64,000 nt of DNA from Pyxidicoccus xibeiensis (GCF_024198175.1 NZ_JAJVKV010000008.1:372001-436000), one strand, 5' to 3'; counted from the first letter of the stretch, positions 7,206 to 16,039 are shown. Numbers and translations: made by a program. Notes: generated by a model not told the origin, from the letters alone.

Positions 7206-8176
7206 CGGCCGTGGCCGTACTGCTGGCGGCGCTGCTGGCCCAGGCTCCCGGGCCCGACACGCTGGCGCTGCCCGGCTACCGGCTCCACCTGGTGGTGGAC
7301 GAGTCCGTGGACGCGGACACGCTGCGCGCCCTGGCCGGCAGCGGCACGGTGCTGTGGCTGCGCACGCGCTCCAACATGCTGCGGGACTCCACGGTGGAGG
7401 CGGTGGCCCGCTTCCCCGAGGCCTATGTCCAGCTCCGGCCGCCGCTGCTCGAGGCCCAGGCAGGGCAGCTCCGCCGGGCACCTCGGGCGGGGGCCTGGCT
7501 GGACTCGCGCACCCTGGGAACGGGAGGGGCGTGGCACCACCGGCTGGGGCCCCGGAAGGTCGCGGTGGACGTACACGGACGCCTGGATGCGGAGACGGCT
7601 CGGAGGGTGGCCGCGCTTCGTCCCTCGCGGGTGACGTGGCTGCCTGAAGCGGCCGAGGCGACGCTGGCCGGGTGGGGCGAGCTCGTGCAGCTGCCGGGGG
7701 CGAAGGTGCTGGTCCTGGCCCGCGCGGTGGGAGTCGCCGCGGGGGCAGGGGCGGAGGCCGCGCTCGCGTCGGAGCCTGGCGAGAGGCGGACCGGGGCCGA
7801 TGGCGTGCTCGGAGCCGGGCCCGCCGCATCTCCAGGTGGGGGGCGCGCCGAGGCGACAGGGTCCGGCCCCTCGGGCCCGATGCGCGCTTTCGCTGCTACC
7901 TGCACGGACGAAGCGCTCTCCGGTCCCCTGGCCGTCACTCGCGCCCGAGTGGCCCTCACGGTGGAGGCTGGCGCACCGGTGGCGGGGCCTCCCTGTGGCG
8001 TGGGACGGCGGGTCCGCGTTACAGGGCCGCCGGATGATGCGGCGCTGGTGGCGCTGTTCAGCCGGATGCCCTCCGCAGAGCTGGAGCTGGAGGTGGGCTC
8101 TTCCCCGGCGGCGCTGACCAACGCGCGGGCCTGGGTGGAGCGGCTGGAGGCGGCCGTACGCGGGAGCCGGGAGTGA
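7202..8176 (+). CDS. Exported protein of unknown function
   Basis: 324 residues; not recognised. GTG start overlaps the stop of the membrane-protein gene (GTGA), and its own stop overlaps the next GTG the same way, so the three genes are translationally coupled. The N-terminus (TAVAVLLAALLAQAPG) is a short signal-like hydrophobic stretch. The first half has alternating strands and helices (GYRLHLVVDESVDADTLRAL, VAVDVHGRLDAETARRVAAL, SRVTWLPEAAEATLAGWGEL), loosely like repeated beta-alpha units. The middle (about 180-225) is Gly/Ala-rich and low in complexity. Two cysteines (TCTDEAL, GPPCGVG) could form a disulphide. Function cannot be assigned. Confidence 0.7.
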   Translation: MTAVAVLLAALLAQAPGPDTLALPGYRLHLVVDESVDADTLRALAGSGTVLWLRTRSNMLRDSTVEAVARFPEAYVQLRPPLLEAQAGQLRRAPRAGAWLDSRTLGTGGAWHHRLGPRKVAVDVHGRLDAETARRVAALRPSRVTWLPEAAEATLAGWGELVQLPGAKVLVLARAVGVAAGAGAEAALASEPGERRTGADGVLGAGPAASPGGGRAEATGSGPSGPMRAFAATCTDEALSGPLAVTRARVALTVEAGAPVAGPPCGVGRRVRVTGPPDDAALVALFSRMPSAELELEVGSSPAALTNARAWVERLEAAVRGSRE

Positions 8177-8859
8177 CGAAGCTGGAGAAGCTGCACAGGG
8201 AAATCGTGGCGTGTCGGGCGTGCCCCCGGCTGGTGGAGTGGCGCGAGGAGGTGGCGCGGGTGAAGCGCCGCGCGTACCGCGACTGGAACTACTGGGGCCG
8301 GCCGGTGCCGGGCTTCGGGGACCCGCGGGCCCGGCTCATCATCGTGGGGCTGGCGCCGGCGGCGCATGGGGCCAACCGGACGGGGAGGGTGTTCACGGGT
8401 GACCGCTCGGGGGACTTCCTGTTCGCCGGGCTCCACCGCGCCGGCTTCGCCAACCAGCCAACGAGCCAGCACCGCGAGGACGGGCTGACCCTGAAGGACG
8501 CCTTCATCGTGGCCGCCGCCCGCTGCGCCCCGCCGGACAACAAGCCGCTCCCGGAGGAGCTGGCCCGGTGCGCGCCCTTCCTGGACCGCGAGCTGGCCCT
8601 GCTGCCCGGCGGGGTGCTCCTCGCGCTGGGGGCCATCGGCTGGAACGCGGCGCTGGCCTCGCTGGACCGCTCCGGGGTGAAGCTCCCCACGCCCCGGCCC
8701 GCCTTCGGCCATGGGGCCGAGTTCGCCCTGCCGGGCGGGCGGACGCTCCTGGGCTGCTACCACGTCAGCCAGCAGAACACCCAGACGGGCCGGCTGACCC
8801 CAGGGATGTTCGATGAAGTGATGGCCCGCGTCCGCGTGTTGCTGGACGGGAAGAGTTGA
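8173..8859 (+). CDS. Uracil-DNA glycosylase, family 5 (UDGb type)
   Basis: 228-residue Fe-S uracil-DNA glycosylase that removes uracil or other deaminated bases from DNA. Motif A is G59-LAPAAHGANRTGRVF, the family-5 form, which has Ala where family 4 has a catalytic acid. Motif C is H197-VSQQNTQTGR. Four cysteines (C14, C17, C118, C133) are placed as in the [4Fe-4S] cluster of families 4 and 5. The GTG start overlaps the upstream stop by 4 bp. It is the last gene of a coupled group with the AI-2E-like and unknown genes, whose link to repair is not obvious. The substrate range of family 5 is wide (uracil, hypoxanthine, xanthine), so the exact lesion is uncertain. Confidence 0.92.
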   Translation: MTKLEKLHREIVACRACPRLVEWREEVARVKRRAYRDWNYWGRPVPGFGDPRARLIIVGLAPAAHGANRTGRVFTGDRSGDFLFAGLHRAGFANQPTSQHREDGLTLKDAFIVAAARCAPPDNKPLPEELARCAPFLDRELALLPGGVLLALGAIGWNAALASLDRSGVKLPTPRPAFGHGAEFALPGGRTLLGCYHVSQQNTQTGRLTPGMFDEVMARVRVLLDGKS

Positions 8860-8878
8860 GGGCCCTCGCCATGTTTCC

Positions 8879-8908
8879 TTGACAGCCGCGGGAGCCCGCT
8901 GCTATTCC
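8879..8908 (+). promoter_or_regulatory. Candidate promoter of tRNA-Val
   Basis: Perfect -35 box TTGACA at 8879-8884 and TATTCC at 8903-8908, 18-base spacer, ending 20 bases before the mature tRNA. The -10 element is weak, as is usual in this genome. Confidence 0.45.
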
Positions 8909-8927
8909 CGCCGCCCATCAGCACGAC

Positions 8928-8999
<72 letters not shown>

Positions 9000-9020
9000 A
9001 CACAGTAGAGAGTTCTCTCA

Positions 9021-9063
9021 GCGGGCGGCACGGCTTCTCAAGAGCCTGCCGCCCGCGGTTTTT
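9021..9063 (+). terminator. Rho-independent terminator after tRNA-Val
   Basis: Perfect 10-bp stem (9021-9030 GCGGGCGGCA with TGCCGCCCGC at 9047-9056), an internal smaller GGCTCTT-type hairpin in the loop, then GG and five T at 9059-9063. It lies in the leader of thrS, so it could also attenuate read-through into thrS. Confidence 0.75.
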
Positions 9064-9075
9064 CCGAGGTCTCGC

Positions 9076-11004
9076 ATGTCCGACATGATCACGGTGACAC
9101 TCCCCGACGGAAGCCAGAAGCAGACGGCCCGGGGCACCACCATCGCGGACTTCGTGCGTGAGAGCATTGGCGCCGGCCTGGCCAAGGCCGCCCTCTTCGC
9201 CCGCGTGAACGGCCAGGACATGGACCTGGTCCGGACGCTGGAAGAGGACGCGAAGCTCCAGATCTTCACGCCGAAGAGCCCCGAGTCGCTGGAGCTCATC
9301 CGCCACGACGCCGCCCACGTGGTCGCCAGCGCCGTGCAGCACCTGTTCCCCGGCACGCAGGTGACCATCGGTCCCGCGACGGAGGACGGCTTCTACTACG
9401 ACTTCTTCCGCGAGAAGCCCTTTACGCCGGAGGAGCTGGAGAAGATCGAGGCCGCGGCCAACGCCGAGCTGAAGCAGGACATGCCCTTCGTCCGCACGGA
9501 AGTCGCCATGGACGAGGCCGTGCGCCTGTTCGAGGAGAAGGGCGAGAAGTTCAAGGTGGAGATCGTCAAGGACATCGCCGCCAGGGGCGCCAAGACGCTC
9601 ACGCTCTACAAGCACGGCGACTGGGTGGACTTCTGCCTGGGGCCCCACGCCCCGAGCACCGGGAAGATCGGCGTCATCAAGATCCTCTCGTCCAGCGGCG
9701 CCTACTGGCGCGGCGACCACCGCAACCCGATGCTCCAGCGCGTCTACGGCACGGCCTTCTTCGACAAGAAGGCGCTGCAGGAGTACCTGACGCGCATCGA
9801 GGAGTCGAAGAAGCGCGACCACCGCAAGCTGGGCAAGGAGCTGGACCTCTTCCACTTCCACCCGTACGCGCCGGGCGCCGCCTTCTGGACGCCCAAGGGC
9901 ACCGCGCTCTACCAGACGCTCTCCGACTGGATGCGCCACCTCACCGCCGAGGATGGCTATGTGGAGATCAAGACGCCCCTGATGTTCAACAAGGGGCTGT
10001 GGGAGACCAGCGGCCACTGGGGCAAGTACAAGGAGAACATGTTCCTGGTGCTCGACAGCGAGTCCGGCGAGCACGACTTCTCCCTCAAGCCGATGAACTG
10101 CCCGTCGCACCACCTGTTCTACGGCTTCAAGAAGCACAGCTACCGCGACCTGCCGCTGCGCTTCCACACGCAGGACGTGCTGCACCGCAACGAGGCGGCG
10201 GGTGCGCTCGGCGGGCTCACGCGCGTGCGCCAGTTCGCCCAGGACGACGCGCACATCTACTGCATGGAGAGCCAGATCACCGACGAGGTGCGGCGCTTCG
10301 TGAAGCTGTTGGACCGCGTCTACAAGGCGGTGGGCCTCACCTACGCGGTGAAGCTGTCCACGCGCCCCGAGCAGCGCCTGGGCGACGACTCCCTGTGGGA
10401 CCGCGCCGAGGAGGGCCTCAAGGCCGCGCTGGAGTCGCTGGGCCTCGAGTACGAGCTGGCCCCGGGCGACGGCGCCTTCTACGGCCCGAAGATCGACTTC
10501 GCGGTGTCGGACAGCATCGGCCGCCGGTGGCAGCTGGGCACCATGCAGCTGGACTACCTGGCCCCGGAGCGCTTCGACCTCACCTACATCGGCGAGGACA
10601 ACGCCCCGCACCGGCCGGTGGTGCTCCACCGCGCCATCTTCGGCTCCTTCGAGCGCTTCACCGCCATCCTCATCGAGCACTTCGCGGGCGCCTTCCCCGC
10701 GTGGCTGGCCCCGGTGCAGGCGGTGCTCGTCACCGTGGCGGACCGGCAGAACGACTACGCCCGCAAGGTGCGCGACACCCTCCGCGCCAAGGGCTACCGG
10801 GTGGAGTTCGACGAGCGCGGAATGACGCTCAACGCGAAGATCCGCGAGGCCCAGCTCCAGAAGGTGCCCTTCACCCTGGTGGTGGGGGACAACGAAGTCA
10901 CCGGCGAGGGCGTCGCCCCGCGGCGCTACGGCGGTGAGGACCTCAAGACGATGAAGCTGACGGACTTCGAGGCCCTGCTGGCGAAGGAAGCCGCCCTGCC
11001 GTGA
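9076..11004 (+). CDS. thrS: Threonyl-tRNA synthetase
   Basis: 642-residue class II synthetase that charges tRNA-Thr, the normal length. Domains: TGS (1-62), editing/second additional domain (about 65-225, with a DAAHVVASAVQHLFPGTQ helix), catalytic core (about 245-535) and anticodon-binding domain (about 540-642). Zinc-binding C342 lies in KPMNCPSHHLFYGF. Motif 2 is FHTQDVLHRNEAAGALGGLT. The C-terminal domain contains VQAVLVTVADRQNDYARKV. The ATG at 9076 begins MSDMITVTLPDGS at the usual TGS start, with GAGG upstream. It is 167 bp from rpmI; infC, which often lies here, is absent. Confidence 0.97.
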   Translation: MSDMITVTLPDGSQKQTARGTTIADFVRESIGAGLAKAALFARVNGQDMDLVRTLEEDAKLQIFTPKSPESLELIRHDAAHVVASAVQHLFPGTQVTIGPATEDGFYYDFFREKPFTPEELEKIEAAANAELKQDMPFVRTEVAMDEAVRLFEEKGEKFKVEIVKDIAARGAKTLTLYKHGDWVDFCLGPHAPSTGKIGVIKILSSSGAYWRGDHRNPMLQRVYGTAFFDKKALQEYLTRIEESKKRDHRKLGKELDLFHFHPYAPGAAFWTPKGTALYQTLSDWMRHLTAEDGYVEIKTPLMFNKGLWETSGHWGKYKENMFLVLDSESGEHDFSLKPMNCPSHHLFYGFKKHSYRDLPLRFHTQDVLHRNEAAGALGGLTRVRQFAQDDAHIYCMESQITDEVRRFVKLLDRVYKAVGLTYAVKLSTRPEQRLGDDSLWDRAEEGLKAALESLGLEYELAPGDGAFYGPKIDFAVSDSIGRRWQLGTMQLDYLAPERFDLTYIGEDNAPHRPVVLHRAIFGSFERFTAILIEHFAGAFPAWLAPVQAVLVTVADRQNDYARKVRDTLRAKGYRVEFDERGMTLNAKIREAQLQKVPFTLVVGDNEVTGEGVAPRRYGGEDLKTMKLTDFEALLAKEAALP

Positions 11005-11043
11005 GCGACAGGGCCCGGCTGCCAGCCTGCTTGCTGACGGGCC

Positions 11044-11071
11044 TTGACTCCAGGTCGCACCCAAGTATCTT
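11044..11071 (+). promoter_or_regulatory. Promoter for rpmI-rplT
   Basis: TTGACT at 11044-11049 and TATCTT at 11066-11071 with a 16-base spacer, one of the best sigma-70 matches in the window. It gives a leader of about 95 nt before rpmI. In other bacteria L20 represses this operon by binding its leader; nothing here proves that, but the leader is long enough. Confidence 0.5.
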
Positions 11072-11171
11072 GGCGCACTTTCGAGGGGAGCAGGCGTAAG
11101 TTCCCTGTTTTTCGAGGATTCTCGCACCAGGCCGGGGAATCGTCGGCGCTGTGCAAGGAAGGATCAGGACC

Positions 11172-11378
11172 ATGCCGAAGTTGAAGACCCGCAGCGGCGC
11201 GAAGAAGCGCTTCGAAGTGAAGAAGAGCGGCAAGGTGAAGCACGGCAAGGCCTTCGCCAAGCACCTCTTCACGTTCTCGAAGACGCCGAAGTCCAAGCGC
11301 GGCACCCGTGGCACCAGCCACCTCCGCGACATGGATGCGAAGAAGGTCATCAAGGAGATGTTCCCCTACGGGGGCTGA
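11172..11378 (+). CDS. rpmI: 50S ribosomal protein L35
   Basis: 68-residue very basic protein of the large ribosomal subunit. It opens MPKLKTRSGAKKRFEVKKSG as in the L35 family and contains HLFTFSKTPKSKRGTRG and DAKKVIKEMFPYGG. The ATG at 11172 is used because the family begins MPK and AAGGAAGGA precedes it; an upstream in-frame start would add seven foreign residues. It is followed 88 bp later by rplT in the usual order. Confidence 0.97.
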   Translation: MPKLKTRSGAKKRFEVKKSGKVKHGKAFAKHLFTFSKTPKSKRGTRGTSHLRDMDAKKVIKEMFPYGG

Positions 11379-11466
11379 GAGAGTCGGCAGTTCGCGTGGC
11401 CTCGTCGGAGCGGCGGTACGCTGGCGCTGAGGGGCTTCAAACTACGCAGTCCGGAGTGAGCAAGTC

Positions 11467-11814
11467 ATGCGCGTCAAAAAGGGTGTAAAGGCTCGTCGCC
11501 GTCGCAATAGGATTTTGAAGCTGGCCAAGGGTTACCGTGGCCGTCGGAAGAACTGCTACAAGCGCGCCAACCAGGCCGTGGAGCGGGCGCTCGACTACGC
11601 CAGCCGCGACCGCATGGCTCGCAAGCGCAACTTCCGCCGCCTGTGGATCGTCCGCATCAACGCGGCCGCCCGCACGGTGGGCCTGTCCTACTCGAAGCTG
11701 ATCGCTGGCCTCGCCAAGGCGGGCATCGGTCTGGACCGCAAGGTCCTGTCCGACATGGCCATCGCGGATCCCTCGGGTTTTACGGCCGTCGCCAACATCG
11801 CGAAGGCGGCCTGA
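11467..11814 (+). CDS. rplT: 50S ribosomal protein L20
   Basis: 115-residue L20, needed for early assembly of the large subunit. Family landmarks are MRVKKGVKARRRRNRILKLA, GYRGRRKNCYKRANQAVERA, RDRMARKRNFRRLWIVRINA and LSYSKLIAGLAKAGIGLDRK. The length is normal. It is co-transcribed with rpmI and is the last gene before a strong terminator, so pheST need their own promoter or read-through. Confidence 0.97.
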   Translation: MRVKKGVKARRRRNRILKLAKGYRGRRKNCYKRANQAVERALDYASRDRMARKRNFRRLWIVRINAAARTVGLSYSKLIAGLAKAGIGLDRKVLSDMAIADPSGFTAVANIAKAA

Positions 11815-11895
11815 GACACGCCGGCCCGACGAGGGCTGGCAACAGAACGGATGGGGCAAGGGGCTTCGGCCCGTAGCCCCTCCGGGTGAGTGAAC

Positions 11896-11926
11896 GGGCC
11901 GCCTGGACAGGGCGGCCCTTTTTTTT
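11896..11926 (+). terminator. Strong Rho-independent terminator after rplT
   Basis: Perfect 8-bp GC stem (GGGCCGCC at 11896-11903 with GGCGGCCC at 11911-11918), 7-nt loop and a run of eight T. It separates the ribosomal-protein genes from pheS. Confidence 0.85.
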
Positions 11927-11975
11927 GCCTCGAGGCCCACGGGCCTGGCGGGGCGTAGAACGGAGGCGGTAGGCC

Positions 11976-13025
11976 ATGCGGGATCGATTGCTGGCGCTGG
12001 CGGAGGCCGCGAAGCAGGAGATTGGCGTCGCGTCGGAGCGGTCCGCGGTGGAGGCGCTTCGCGTCCGCTACCTGGGCAAGAAGGGCGAGCTGTCCGGCGT
12101 ACTGGGCGGCATGGGCAAGCTGGCCCCGGACGAGCGGCGCGCCCTGGGCGAGGTGGCCAACACCGTCAAGGCGGAGCTGGAGAAGCTGCTCGCGGACGCC
12201 CTGCAGCGGGTGGAAGAGGCGGCGCTGGCGGCCGAGCTCAAGGGGCCCGGGCTGGACGTGACGCTGCCGGGGCGCGCGGTGATGCCGGGCAGCCGGCACC
12301 CGGTGTCCCGGACGATGGAGGACATCGTCCGGACGTTCTCCCGGCTCGGCTTCGACGTGGCCAGCGGCCCGGAAATCGAGCTGGACTACTTCAACTTCGA
12401 GGCGCTGAACCTGCCGAAGGACCACCCCGCGCGGGACATGCAGGACACCTTCTACGTGGAGGAGTCCTCGCTGGGCCACGCGAAGAAGGCGGACAGCGCG
12501 GTGCTGCTGCGCACGCACACGTCGCCGGTGCAGGTGCGGTACATGCTCAACCGCAAGCCGCCCATCCGCGCGGTGATGCCGGGGCGGGTGTACCGCCGCG
12601 ACTCGGACATCACCCACACGCCCATGTTCCACCAGGTGGAGGGGCTGCTGGTGGACAAGGACGTGACGTTCGCTGAGCTGAAGGGCTCGCTGGACGCCTT
12701 CGTGAAGGCGTTCTTCGGCTCGGACACGCGCACGCGCTTCCGCCCGTCCTTCTTCCCCTTCACCGAGCCCTCGGCGGAGGTGGACATCTCCTGCACCTCG
12801 TGCGGCGGGAAGGGATGCCGGGTGTGCAAGCAGACGGGGTGGCTGGAGGTGCTGGGCAGCGGCATGGTGCACCCCAACGTCTTCACCTCCGCGGGGTATG
12901 ACCCGGGCGAGGTGACGGGCTACGCGTTCGGCATGGGCGTGGAGCGCATCGCCATGCTGCGCTACCGCATCGACGACCTGCGGATGATGTTCGAGAACGA
13001 CGCGCGGTTCCTCGAGCAGTTCTGA
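11976..13025 (+). CDS. pheS: Phenylalanyl-tRNA synthetase alpha subunit
   Basis: 349-residue catalytic subunit of the (alpha-beta)2 enzyme that charges tRNA-Phe. The N-terminal coiled coil (1-90) has the RYLGKKGELSGVLGGMGKL helix that contacts tRNA. The class II core follows: HPVSRTMEDIVRTFSRLGFD, FNFEALNLPKDHPARDMQDT, LLRTHTSPVQVRYM, then a cysteine-rich insert (ISCTSCGGKGCRVCKQTGWL) and GMGVERIAMLRYRIDDLR at the end. The insert carries CxxC...CxxC, which could bind zinc; several deltaproteobacterial PheS proteins have one. The ATG at 11976 gives the family N-terminus. pheT follows after 90 bp. Confidence 0.96.
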   Translation: MRDRLLALAEAAKQEIGVASERSAVEALRVRYLGKKGELSGVLGGMGKLAPDERRALGEVANTVKAELEKLLADALQRVEEAALAAELKGPGLDVTLPGRAVMPGSRHPVSRTMEDIVRTFSRLGFDVASGPEIELDYFNFEALNLPKDHPARDMQDTFYVEESSLGHAKKADSAVLLRTHTSPVQVRYMLNRKPPIRAVMPGRVYRRDSDITHTPMFHQVEGLLVDKDVTFAELKGSLDAFVKAFFGSDTRTRFRPSFFPFTEPSAEVDISCTSCGGKGCRVCKQTGWLEVLGSGMVHPNVFTSAGYDPGEVTGYAFGMGVERIAMLRYRIDDLRMMFENDARFLEQF

Positions 13026-13115
13026 GTCCTGTGGGGGCCTGGCCGTGGACCCGCTTCGGTGGAAGCGGGGAGGCTGTGCCCCCGTGTTCCAGCCGGTAGG
13101 GAAGAGGGTGGACCT

Positions 13116-15527
13116 GTGAAGATTTCGGTGAAGTGGCTGGGCGATTACGTGGCGCTGTCGCCGTCGGTGGACGAGCTGGCGCGCAAGCTGACCGCCGCGG
13201 GCCTGGAGATTGAGGGGCTGGAGCGTCCGGCCGAGGGACTGCGCGGCGTGGTGGTGGCGCAGATCAAGGAGTCCGTGCAGCACCCCAACGCGGACAAGCT
13301 GTCCGTCACGCAGGTGGACATCGGCGGGACGGCGCTGCTGCAGGTGGTGTGCGGCGCGAAGAACTACAAGGTCGGCGACAAGGTGCCGCTGGCCACGGTG
13401 GGCACGAAGCTGCCCAACGGCGTGGAGATCAAGCAGGCGGCGCTGCGCGGCGTGGACAGCTTCGGCATGCTCTGCTCGTCGAAGGAGCTGGGGCTGAGCG
13501 AGGAGTCCAGCGGGCTGCTCATCCTCCCGCCGGCCACGCGCGTGGGCCAGCCCATCGCGGAGGCGGTGGGGTTGGATGACGTGGTGCTGGAGGTGAACGT
13601 CACCCCGAACCGGCCGGACGCGCTCAGCCACCTGGGCGTGGCGCGCGAGGTGGGCGTGGTGACGGGCGCGGCGCTGAAGGTGCCCCAGGCGAAGCCCCCG
13701 GAGTCCGGCACGCCGGCGTCGGAGCGCGTGAAGGTGCGCGTGGAGGACGGGGCGCGCTGCCCGCGCTACGTGGCGCGCGTGGTGGAGAACGTCACCATCG
13801 GCCCGTCGCCGCAGTGGATGCAGGACCGGCTGAAGGCGTGCGGCGTGCGCGCCATCAACAACGTGGTGGACGTCACCAACTACGTGAACCTGGAGTACGG
13901 GCAGCCGCTGCACGCGTTCGACCTGGACAAGCTGGGCGGGCAGGAGATCGTCGTCAGGACGGCGAAGAAGGGCGAGAAGCTCACCACGCTGGACGGCAAG
14001 GAGCGGACGCTGGACGCGGACGACCTGGTCATCGCGGACGGGAGCCGGGCGCAGGCGCTGGCGGGGGTGATGGGCGGCGGGGACAGCGAGGTGACGCCGG
14101 GAACGAAGCGCCTGGTGCTGGAGTCGGCGAACTTCCAGGGCTCCGGGGTGCGGCGGACGGCGAAGCGGCACGTGCTGCACACGGAGGCGTCGCACCGCTT
14201 CGAGCGCGGCGCGGACCTGGACGCGGTGGTGCCCGCCATCGACCGGGCGGCGCAGCTCATCGCCGAGCTGGCCGGCGGCACGGTGGCTCCGGGCCGGGTG
14301 GACGTGTACCCGGCGCCGCAGCCGGCGCGGAAGGTGACGCTGCGCTTCGCGCGGGTGGAGAAGGTGCTGGGCGTGGCGGTGGCGGAGGGCGAGGTGCGGC
14401 GCATCCTCGCGGCGCTGGGCTTCAAGGCGGTGGAGGAGGGGACGGGGCAGGCGACGTACGAGGTGCCCCGGGCGCGCGTGGACGTGGAGCGTGAGGAGGA
14501 CCTGCTGGAGGAGGTCGCCCGCGTGTACGGCTACGACAACATCCCGGCGAAGCTGCCGCGCGGGCTGGCGGAGCTGGCGCCCGAGCCCGCGCACGCCGAG
14601 GCCGAGCGGCGGATGCGCCAGGCGCTGGCGGGGGCGGGGCTGGACGAGGTGGTGAACTACTCGTTCGTCGCGCCGAAGAGCCTGGAGGTGCTGGGTGGGA
14701 AGGAGCAGCCGGTGGCGCTGCTCAACCCGCTGAGCGCGGAGCAGTCGGTGATGCGCACCAGCCTGCTGCCGGGCCTGCTGGAGAACCTGTCGCGCAGCGT
14801 GCGGCACCAGGTGGAGACGGTGGCCATCTACGAGACGGGCCGGGCGTACTTCCGGGACGCCGGGGGTGGACAGGGGCAGCGGCCCGCGGCGCGCGAAGTG
14901 GCCCGGGTGGGCGGCCTGGTGTGGGGCCTGCGGGGTGGGCGGAGCTGGACGCAGAAGGACGCGAAGGCGGACTTCTACGACGCGAAGGGTGCGGTGGAGG
15001 CGGTGCTGGGGGCGCTGCGGGTGGAGGGCGTCACCTTCTCGCCGGCCGAGCCTCCGGCGTACCACCCGAAGGCCTGTGCGCAGGTGAAGGCGGCGGACGG
15101 CACGGTGCTGGGGCACGTGGGGGAGCTGCACCCGCGCGTGGTGAAGGCGCTGGGACTTCCGGAGGGGGTGTTCGCCTTCGAGCTGGACACGGAGCCGCTG
15201 TACGCGGCGGCCCGGCTGGTGCCCGAGTACCAGCCGCTGCCACGCTTCCCGGCGGTGCTGCGCGACCTGGCAGTGGTGGTGCCGCTGGAGCTGGCGAACG
15301 ACGAGGTGCGGCGGGTCATCCTGGAGGTGGGGAAGCCGCTGGTGGAGGAGGCCCAGGTGTTCGACGTGTACACGGGCAAGCAGATTGCGGAGGGGCAGAA
15401 GAACCTGGCGTACGCGCTGCGCTACCGGTCAGCCGAGCGGACGTTGACCGACGTGGAGGTCAACGAGGCGCACCAGCGCATCGTCGATCAGGTGAAGCAG
15501 CGGCTGGGGGCCGCGCTGCGCGCCTGA
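13116..15527 (+). CDS. pheT: Phenylalanyl-tRNA synthetase beta subunit
   Basis: 803-residue subunit; it edits mischarged tyrosine and binds tRNA-Phe. Domains: N-terminal MKISVKWLGDYVALSPSVDE, EMAP-like tRNA-binding domain (about 40-150; HPNADKLSVTQVDIGG), B3/B4 editing domain (about 215-385), B5 DNA-binding-like domain (about 405-475), catalytic-like core and the C-terminal ferredoxin-fold anticodon domain (about 705-803; PRFPAVLRDLAVVVPLEL). The GTG at 13116 is chosen because it begins with the family start and GAGGGTGG precedes it; a GTG at 13059 would add 19 foreign residues. Confidence 0.96.
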   Translation: MKISVKWLGDYVALSPSVDELARKLTAAGLEIEGLERPAEGLRGVVVAQIKESVQHPNADKLSVTQVDIGGTALLQVVCGAKNYKVGDKVPLATVGTKLPNGVEIKQAALRGVDSFGMLCSSKELGLSEESSGLLILPPATRVGQPIAEAVGLDDVVLEVNVTPNRPDALSHLGVAREVGVVTGAALKVPQAKPPESGTPASERVKVRVEDGARCPRYVARVVENVTIGPSPQWMQDRLKACGVRAINNVVDVTNYVNLEYGQPLHAFDLDKLGGQEIVVRTAKKGEKLTTLDGKERTLDADDLVIADGSRAQALAGVMGGGDSEVTPGTKRLVLESANFQGSGVRRTAKRHVLHTEASHRFERGADLDAVVPAIDRAAQLIAELAGGTVAPGRVDVYPAPQPARKVTLRFARVEKVLGVAVAEGEVRRILAALGFKAVEEGTGQATYEVPRARVDVEREEDLLEEVARVYGYDNIPAKLPRGLAELAPEPAHAEAERRMRQALAGAGLDEVVNYSFVAPKSLEVLGGKEQPVALLNPLSAEQSVMRTSLLPGLLENLSRSVRHQVETVAIYETGRAYFRDAGGGQGQRPAAREVARVGGLVWGLRGGRSWTQKDAKADFYDAKGAVEAVLGALRVEGVTFSPAEPPAYHPKACAQVKAADGTVLGHVGELHPRVVKALGLPEGVFAFELDTEPLYAAARLVPEYQPLPRFPAVLRDLAVVVPLELANDEVRRVILEVGKPLVEEAQVFDVYTGKQIAEGQKNLAYALRYRSAERTLTDVEVNEAHQRIVDQVKQRLGAALRA

Positions 15528-15549
15528 ATTCCTGAATGAAGTCAGAGGG

Positions 15550-15578
15550 TTGACACTCCTCCGGTAAGACTGCAACAG
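15550..15578 (+). promoter_or_regulatory. Weak candidate promoter for ihfA
   Basis: Perfect TTGACA at 15550-15555 in the pheT-ihfA gap; the -10 position (CAACAG at 15573-15578) is poor. ihfA may have this promoter, read-through from pheT, or both. Confidence 0.25.
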
Positions 15579-15620
15579 TGCCTCCGCGTTCATCGCACCG
15601 AGGGCATCCCGAGGAATCGC

Positions 15621-16010
15621 ATGACGAAGGCGGACATCATCGAGGGCGTCTACGAGAAGGTCGGCTTCTCGAAGAAGGAGTCGGCCGAGATCGTGGAGCT
15701 CGTGTTCGACACCTTGAAGGAGACGCTGGAGCGCGGGGACAAGATCAAGATCTCCGGGTTCGGCAACTTCCAGGTGCGCCAGAAGAAGGCGCGCGTGGGT
15801 CGCAACCCGCAGACCGGCAAGGAGATCGAGATCTCGGCGCGCCGGGTGCTGACCTTCCGGCCGAGCCAGGTGCTGAAGAGCGCCCTGAACGGGGAGGCAC
15901 CGCCGGAGGATCACGCGGAGATCGACGCGCGGGAGGAGGCGGCGGCGGACGCGGCGGAGGCCCGGGGCGAGGACTTCGACGAGGAGGGAATGGAGGACTC
16001 GGAAGCGTGA
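15621..16010 (+). CDS. ihfA: Integration host factor alpha / HU-family protein with acidic tail
   Basis: 129-residue DNA-bending protein. Residues 1-93 are a standard IHF/HU fold: MTKADIIEGVYEKVGFSKKE, GDKIKISGFGNFQVRQKKAR, RNPQTGKEIEISARRVLTFR and PSQVLKSALNG. The position right after pheT is that of ihfA. Bacterial IHF-alpha is about 99 residues; this protein adds about 35 residues that are strongly acidic (EDHAEIDAREEAAADAAEA, then DFDEEGMEDSE). Such a tail could weaken or tune DNA binding or contact other proteins, which is inference. Heterodimer formation needs a beta subunit encoded elsewhere. Confidence 0.93.
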   Translation: MTKADIIEGVYEKVGFSKKESAEIVELVFDTLKETLERGDKIKISGFGNFQVRQKKARVGRNPQTGKEIEISARRVLTFRPSQVLKSALNGEAPPEDHAEIDAREEAAADAAEARGEDFDEEGMEDSEA

Positions 16011-16039
16011 GTTTTCCCACCGCGCCGTGCTGCTCTTGC

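Noticed and set aside
11005..11171. infC with a non-standard start between thrS and rpmI
   Set aside because: 167 bp is too short for a roughly 170-residue protein and no IF3-like residues appear in any frame.
11688..15131. 1,147-residue minus-strand open frame over pheS and pheT
   Set aside because: Arg/His/Leu-rich translation, antisense to two intact synthetase genes with normal motifs; a GC-bias shadow.
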